A DNA stretch of 18,495 nucleotides from the NCBI GenBank assembly GCA_015486895.1, contig WFQT01000283.1, positions 1 through 18,495 on the forward strand, in the 5' to 3' direction. Positions 15,095 to 18,495 of the stretch are shown piece by piece (position 1 is the first letter of the stretch; the number at the start of each line of letters is the position of its first letter). The translations under genes and the position numbers were made by a program. The stretch is from Anaerolineae bacterium (GTDB lineage: Bacteria; Chloroflexota; Anaerolineae; JAADDB01). Under the pieces are notes generated by a model. It ran no database searches. It was not told where the DNA came from and saw nothing but the letters and a program-made list of their open reading frames with translations.

Positions 15095-15235
15095 TGGACT
15101 CTGGCGTTTTTATTTTAGCCACAGGAAAAGCAGAATTCCACAGGTTCAGGTTGGAAAGCAAAGAAAAATCTGTGTTAATTCGTGGTAAAGATAGTTAGGT
15201 CGATCCTAAAACGTCATTTTCGCCAGGCTCCAGTT
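15095..15235. repeat. Element B: second copy of the element A ends, in the trpB leader
   Basis: The left end TGGACTCTGGCG followed by a T-rich stretch (15095-15115) matches element A (8469-8489) at 20 of 21 bases. The right end (15209-15235) matches element A (8677-8704) with two mismatches and one gap; it contains ACGTCATTTTCGCCAG and then GCTCC. The ends are inverted repeats of each other around GGA-CTCTGGCG. The roughly 90-base interior is unrelated to A and has two direct CCACAGG repeats and TTAGG-TCGAT-CCTAA (15196-15210). Shared ends with different insides is typical of non-autonomous mobile elements. Confidence 0.65.
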
Positions 15236-15330
15236 TACCTGTTTAATCGGGAGATTTTTGAGTTACAAGGGACAATTATTCTCATGCTGTCCCGTGCCGA
15301 TTATAGTACAAGTAGCCAGCAACGAAAAGG

Positions 15331-15357
15331 GTAGAGCAAGGCATTGCCTTGCTTTAC
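15331..15357. repeat. 27-bp near-perfect palindrome, REP-like
   Basis: GTAGAGCAAGGCA (15331-15343), a central T, and TGCCTTGCTTTAC (15345-15357) form a 13-1-13 palindrome with one G/T-type imperfection. Its ends resemble the GTAGGGCA arms at 10741-10772 and in element A. It is probably an intergenic repeat; an operator is the alternative. Confidence 0.55.
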
Positions 15358-15445
15358 TCAGACAAAGAGTTCTATATGCAAGCGGCGATATCTGTAGGCG
15401 TTCAATGGACCGACCCGCGCCGGGGGCACTGTTTACGGAGGACTA

Positions 15446-15475
15446 TTGGCTTAACTCTCTTTCCTTCGGTATAAT
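15446..15475 (+). promoter_or_regulatory. Promoter for the recN transcript
   Basis: TTGGCT (15446-15451), an 18-base spacer and a perfect TATAAT (15470-15475). The expected transcription start is near 15482, which leaves a leader of about 300 bases before the recN GTG at 15784. Confidence 0.6.
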
Positions 15476-15551
15476 GGAGTGAACTTATTGTTGCTTGCAT
15501 TTTGTGCACAAGACTACGGAAGGTTCCCAATGAGAGGTATGACGCGGAGGG

Positions 15552-15794
15552 ATGACTGATTTGTCCTCGGTCTTTGAACTTTTTGCCGGGCGTAGGGCGA
15601 TCGAGAATAGCTACCGGGCGCTGACTGCAGAGGCCCTACAGGTGGCCTATGGAGCCATGTCGTTTATCTGTCGCCGGGGAGATTGTTTCCTTACCCTGAA
15701 GAGCCACTTTGCCGTTGGGGGAAGCATGGAGGCGCATGAACTGGCTTTGGCGGCAACAGGGGTTGGAGACGGAGGCATAGGCTGTGCTGGTTGA
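15552..15794 (+). CDS. Doubtful small hypothetical protein in the recN leader
   Basis: An 80-codon frame begins at ATG 15552 and overlaps the recN start by 11 bases. I do not recognise the product, which begins MTDLSSVFELFAGRR and has no obvious motif, signal peptide or membrane segment. GGAGGG abuts the ATG with no spacing, which is poor for initiation. However, a nine-residue frame (ATG 15530, Shine-Dalgarno GGAAGG) ends at TGA 15557-15559 just past this ATG, so coupled translation is possible. It lies downstream of a good promoter. Either it is a real small gene co-transcribed with recN or the stretch is an untranslated leader. Confidence 0.3.
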   Translation: MTDLSSVFELFAGRRAIENSYRALTAEALQVAYGAMSFICRRGDCFLTLKSHFAVGGSMEAHELALAATGVGDGGIGCAG

Positions 15795-17529
15795 TCTGCA
15801 TGTGGAAAATTTTGCTATCATTGAGCGGCTGGACGTGCGCTTTCATCCTCACTTCAACGTGGTTACTGGCGAGACCGGTGCTGGTAAGTCCATCATCGTG
15901 GATGCCGTAAACGCCGTTTTGGGCGCTCGTGCCGTGCCAGAATGGCTTCGCTCCGGCAGCCAGCGGGCTGTCGTAGAAGCCACTTTTTCCCTCTCAGGCC
16001 CGGTGATGGCAGCGATTAGCGAACTACTAATCGCGGAAGGGCTGGAGGGCGAGGAAGGTGAATTGCTACTCAGCCGGGAGCTGCGCTCTAATGGCCGCAA
16101 CATTGCCCGCGTCAATGGCCGTGCTGTTTCGTTGGATATCGTGCGACGTCTTAGTCAGCGACTGGTGGATATCCACGGTCAGGGTGATCACTTGACCTTG
16201 TTGCGGGTTAAAGAGCATATTAACCTCTTGGATCATTACGCCGGGTTAGAAGCAGAACGGCAGCAGATGCACGATCTTGTGCGTCGCGTGGAAGCGGTTC
16301 GTCGCGACCGCCAGGCGTGGCGACAGGGCCAGCGCCAGCGTGTCCAAATGATTGATTTGCTCGCTTACCAGGTGAACGAAATCCAGGCTTCTTACCTGCA
16401 GCCGGGAGAGGAAGAATCATTGCTCCTGGAGCGGCAGCGGCTCACCCACGCTGAGCAGATCATTAGCAGCTTGCAAAGTAGTCGGATGGCGCTGTCAGGC
16501 GAGGAAGGAGATCTCCCCGGGGCCGGTGATTTGTTAGGGGAAGCAGCACATCAAATGGGCAAAGTAGCGCCCTTCGACCCTGAAATTGCCCAGATGGCGG
16601 AGCAGGCGGACTTGTTGGTGGAACAAGCTCATGAGTTGAGCGTCGCGCTGTTGAGCTACTTAGAAGGGGTGGAGTATAGCCCCGCTCGCCTGGCTGAAGT
16701 GGAAGAGCGATTGGCGCTGCTGCATAATCTGAAGCGGAAGTACGGTGATACGATTGAGGATGTGATTGCTTTTGGCGAAGAGGCAGCCGCCAAGCTGGCT
16801 GCCTTACAGAACGCCGATGAGCAGATCGATCACTTGGAAGCTGAGGAGGTGCAACTTCTTACGGAGATTGGCCGTTTGGGTGCAGCCATGTCGCAGCGTC
16901 GCCGGGAGGCCGGGGAGCAGCTATCCCAGCAGGTGGAGGCAGAGTTGGACGCGTTGCGCATGGGGGATACCCGTTTCGCCGTGGCTATCCGGCAAATTGA
17001 GACGGCGGACGGCGCTCCGGTGGGAGAACGCCGTTTGGCTTTTGATGCTACCGGCCTGGACCGGGTAGAGTTCATGGTAGCAACTAATCCGGGGGAACCG
17101 TTGCGTCCACTCTCCCGCGTGGCCTCCGGTGGCGAGACTGCCCGGTTGATGTTGGCCTTGAAGACGGTGCTCAGCCGGGTCGATGAGGTGCCAATTCTAA
17201 TTTTCGACGAGATCGACGTGGGAATTGGCGGACGTGTGGGCCGGGTGGTGGGCGAAAAATTGTGGCGTGTTGCTCAGAATCACCAGGTGCTCTGTGTGAC
17301 TCATCTTCCGCAATTAGCTGCCTTTGGAGATGTTCACTTGCAGGTGGAAAAGGAGAGCCGAGGTGGCCGTATGACTACTGGTGTGCGTTTCCTGCATGGT
17401 GAGGAACGGTTGACGGAGCTGTCGGCTATGTTAGGCAGTAACAGCATTACCGGCCAGCAGAACGCGCGCGAAATGATAGAAAGCGTTGTGGTCTGGAAAG
17501 ATAAGAATACGCAATCCCTCACAAGTTGA
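15784..17529 (+). CDS. recN: DNA repair protein RecN
   Basis: A 581-residue SMC-like ATPase acting in double-strand-break repair, where it tethers DNA ends before RecA-dependent recombination. The N-terminal half-site has VENFAIIERL and Walker A GETGAGKS (29-36). A long coiled-coil-prone middle runs from about 150 to 360. The C-terminal half-site has the ABC signature LSRVASGGETARLM (about 442-455), Walker B ILIFDEIDVGIGG (about 471-483) and the switch segment VLCVTHLPQLAAF. Length is normal for the family. The GTG start has GGAGG (15771-15775) eight bases upstream. It is followed closely by the glycosyltransferase gene on the same transcript. Confidence 0.97.
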   Translation: MLVDLHVENFAIIERLDVRFHPHFNVVTGETGAGKSIIVDAVNAVLGARAVPEWLRSGSQRAVVEATFSLSGPVMAAISELLIAEGLEGEEGELLLSRELRSNGRNIARVNGRAVSLDIVRRLSQRLVDIHGQGDHLTLLRVKEHINLLDHYAGLEAERQQMHDLVRRVEAVRRDRQAWRQGQRQRVQMIDLLAYQVNEIQASYLQPGEEESLLLERQRLTHAEQIISSLQSSRMALSGEEGDLPGAGDLLGEAAHQMGKVAPFDPEIAQMAEQADLLVEQAHELSVALLSYLEGVEYSPARLAEVEERLALLHNLKRKYGDTIEDVIAFGEEAAAKLAALQNADEQIDHLEAEEVQLLTEIGRLGAAMSQRRREAGEQLSQQVEAELDALRMGDTRFAVAIRQIETADGAPVGERRLAFDATGLDRVEFMVATNPGEPLRPLSRVASGGETARLMLALKTVLSRVDEVPILIFDEIDVGIGGRVGRVVGEKLWRVAQNHQVLCVTHLPQLAAFGDVHLQVEKESRGGRMTTGVRFLHGEERLTELSAMLGSNSITGQQNAREMIESVVVWKDKNTQSLTS

Positions 17530-17534
17530 TGGCT

Positions 17535-17540
17535 GGAGGT
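17535..17540 (+). promoter_or_regulatory. Shine-Dalgarno deciding the glycosyltransferase start
   Basis: GGAGGT lies nine bases before the GTG at 17550. The earlier in-frame TTG 17526 and ATG 17529 overlap the recN stop and could be used by coupling, but they have no such site. Confidence 0.6.
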
Positions 17541-17549
17541 AACAGAAAA

Positions 17550-18236
17550 GTGAAGCTCTCGGTGATTATACCTGCCTATAATGAAAAAGAGACCATCTTA
17601 CAGGTCATAAGACGGGTACAAGAAGCGAACATTGGGGTGGAGAAGCAAATTATTGCTGTCGATGACGGTTCCACAGATGGTACGCGTGACCTTTTGGCGG
17701 CGATTAGTGACGAAAACGTAGAGGTCTATTTCCACGAGAAGAATCAGGGTAAAGGCGCTGCCGTGCGCACCGGCCTGAGTAAAATTAAGGGTGATCTGGT
17801 GGTGATTCAGGATGCCGATTTAGAGTACGATCCGGAGGACTACCCGATTTTGATGAAGCCAATTTTGAACGGCCAAGCCGATGTGGTCTATGGATCCCGC
17901 TTTTTAGGGCCGCATCGAGCTTTTCTTTTTCTGCACTTTTTAGGGAATAAGTTCTTGACCCTTGTCACCAATGCTCTTTACGATACGATTTTGACCGATA
18001 TGGAAACTTGCTACAAGATGTTTCGAGCGGATGTTTTCAGCGACATCACTATCCGCAGCAATAAATTCGACTTTGAGCCGGAGATCACTGCCAAGGTACT
18101 CAAGCGTGGCTATCGTCTCTTTGAGGTGCCTATCACTTACAGCGGGCGCGATTTTGAGGAAGGGAAGAAAATCCACCCCTGGCGAGATGGTCTCCATGCG
18201 TTCTGGGCGCTGTTTAAGTTCCGTTTTGTGGAATGA
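17550..18236 (+). CDS. Family 2 glycosyltransferase, DPM1 (polyprenyl-phosphate mannose synthase)-like
   Basis: A protein of about 228 residues with a GT-A fold. It opens with MKLSVIIPAYNE, followed by VDDGSTDGT (37-45), the metal/nucleotide-sugar segment QDADLEYDP (87-95), and YGSRFLG (114-120). This is the small catalytic type related to dolichyl-phosphate mannose synthase, which transfers a sugar from a nucleotide donor to a polyprenyl phosphate at the membrane. It lacks the C-terminal membrane segments of larger relatives. The GTG at 17550 gives the canonical N-terminus; starting at ATG 17529 would add seven residues. The donor sugar and acceptor cannot be read from sequence. Placement directly after recN suggests co-transcription rather than shared function. 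Confidence 0.9.
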   Translation: MKLSVIIPAYNEKETILQVIRRVQEANIGVEKQIIAVDDGSTDGTRDLLAAISDENVEVYFHEKNQGKGAAVRTGLSKIKGDLVVIQDADLEYDPEDYPILMKPILNGQADVVYGSRFLGPHRAFLFLHFLGNKFLTLVTNALYDTILTDMETCYKMFRADVFSDITIRSNKFDFEPEITAKVLKRGYRLFEVPITYSGRDFEEGKKIHPWRDGLHAFWALFKFRFVE

Positions 18237-18300
18237 ACGCCATGCCAGCGTTGGCCGACTTAGCTTTTGTGGGGCCCGCGATTTTTGCTGGGCTCTTGGC

Positions 18301-18495
18301 TTATTGCTGTTTTGTATCTTCTTGCTTTGGAGGGAGATCGATCTGTAGGCATTGACATAGGTGGTGGTGTACTGACGCCGGTATTTCCGGGGCCTCTAAG
18401 GCGCGGTAAAAGAAAATGGTCTTTTGCAATGTATCAACGACGATGCGGCAATGGTTACATTCAGCCAGGTGCCGCTCGATTTGCCAGCATAATGG
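18301..18495 (-). CDS. Zinc-finger (zf-HC2-like) anti-sigma-type protein, 3' end only
   Basis: On the minus strand a frame is open from the window edge to TAA at 18301-18303 and gives 64 residues; its start lies beyond 18495. It begins PLCWQIERHLAECNHCRIVV, with the H-x3-C-x2-C arrangement (HLAECNHC) of the anti-sigma zinc finger (zf-HC2, ZAS-like) domain, in which a preceding Cys or His completes the zinc site. The rest is a charged tail with HHHLCQC and no membrane segment, so this would be a small soluble factor. By family it may bind an ECF sigma factor encoded just outside the window, often the upstream neighbour. It converges with the glycosyltransferase gene. Confidence 0.7.
   Translation of the reverse strand, partial: PLCWQIERHLAECNHCRIVVDTLQKTIFFYRALEAPEIPASVHHHLCQCLQIDLPPKQEDTKQQ

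Larger units (their letters stand above)
15076..15551. other. Intergenic region between trpB and the recN leader
   Basis: This gap of about 476 bases separates divergent genes. It contains element B (15095-15235), a GGGACA/TGTCCC inverted repeat (15269-15274/15288-15293), a long palindrome (15331-15357) and a good plus-strand promoter (15446-15475). I see no credible trpB promoter on the minus strand and no tRNA. The open frames here look non-coding. Confidence 0.7.

Noticed and set aside
15258..15482. 74-codon plus-strand frame upstream of recN
   Set aside because: It spans two inverted repeats and the recN promoter, lacks a Shine-Dalgarno and has no protein-like composition.
18242..18355. 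37-codon hydrophobic frame after the glycosyltransferase
   Set aside because: It is largely antisense to the better-supported zinc-finger gene and has no ribosome-binding site.
1..18495. tRNA, rRNA, CRISPR array or transposase gene
   Set aside because: No cloverleaf-like segments, rRNA-like stretches, regular repeat-spacer arrays or transposase-like proteins were seen in any gap by eye.

Overview
The window reads as ordinary chromosomal DNA from a free-living bacterium, with protein genes on both strands, short gaps and several tightly overlapping gene pairs. I see no rRNA, tRNA, CRISPR array or transposase gene. The gene set suggests a member of the Chloroflexota (Anaerolineae-like) or a neighbouring deep-branching Gram-positive-type lineage: a DUF4015 glycosyl-hydrolase-like protein, a stand-alone PEP/pyruvate-binding ATP-grasp protein, holB next to a PSP1/RicT gene, and geranylgeranyl-reductase-like and CrtISO-like flavoproteins. 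That assignment is inference from gene content, not from a phylogenetic marker.

Layout, left to right. (1) Positions 1-5750, plus strand: the 3' part of a DUF4015 protein, a 480-base gap holding decayed coding sequence, a large PPDK_N-type ATP-grasp protein, and a phytoene-desaturase/CrtISO-like FAD oxidoreductase. (2) 5897-8409, minus strand: a GntR/HutC-type regulator followed by urocanate hydratase (hutU). The gap between them carries two tandem perfect palindromes that look like the operator. (3) 8410-8827: a repeat-rich, highly structured intergenic region, then an apparently leaderless promoter for holB. (4) 8828-10675, plus strand: holB and ricT. (5) 10849-15075, minus strand: trpB, trpA, a geranylgeranyl-reductase-family flavoprotein and tyrA, read in that order. 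trpB/trpA and trpA/flavoprotein overlap, so this is one aromatic amino acid operon with a flavoprotein inside it. (6) 15076-15783: a second copy of the repeat ends seen in region 3, a REP-like palindrome, a good promoter and a doubtful small ORF. (7) 15784-18236, plus strand: recN and a DPM1-like family 2 glycosyltransferase. (8) 18301-18495, minus strand: the 3' end of a zinc-finger anti-sigma-like protein that runs off the window.

The least explained material is non-coding. The 8461-8707 element has long terminal inverted repeats enclosing nested hairpins and is followed by a hairpin plus T-run. Its two ends recur, around an unrelated interior, at 15095-15235 in the trpB leader. It could be a MITE-like mobile element or a structured RNA. 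The hutU operator pair is the clearest regulatory signal. No complete novel defence or biosynthetic system is visible.
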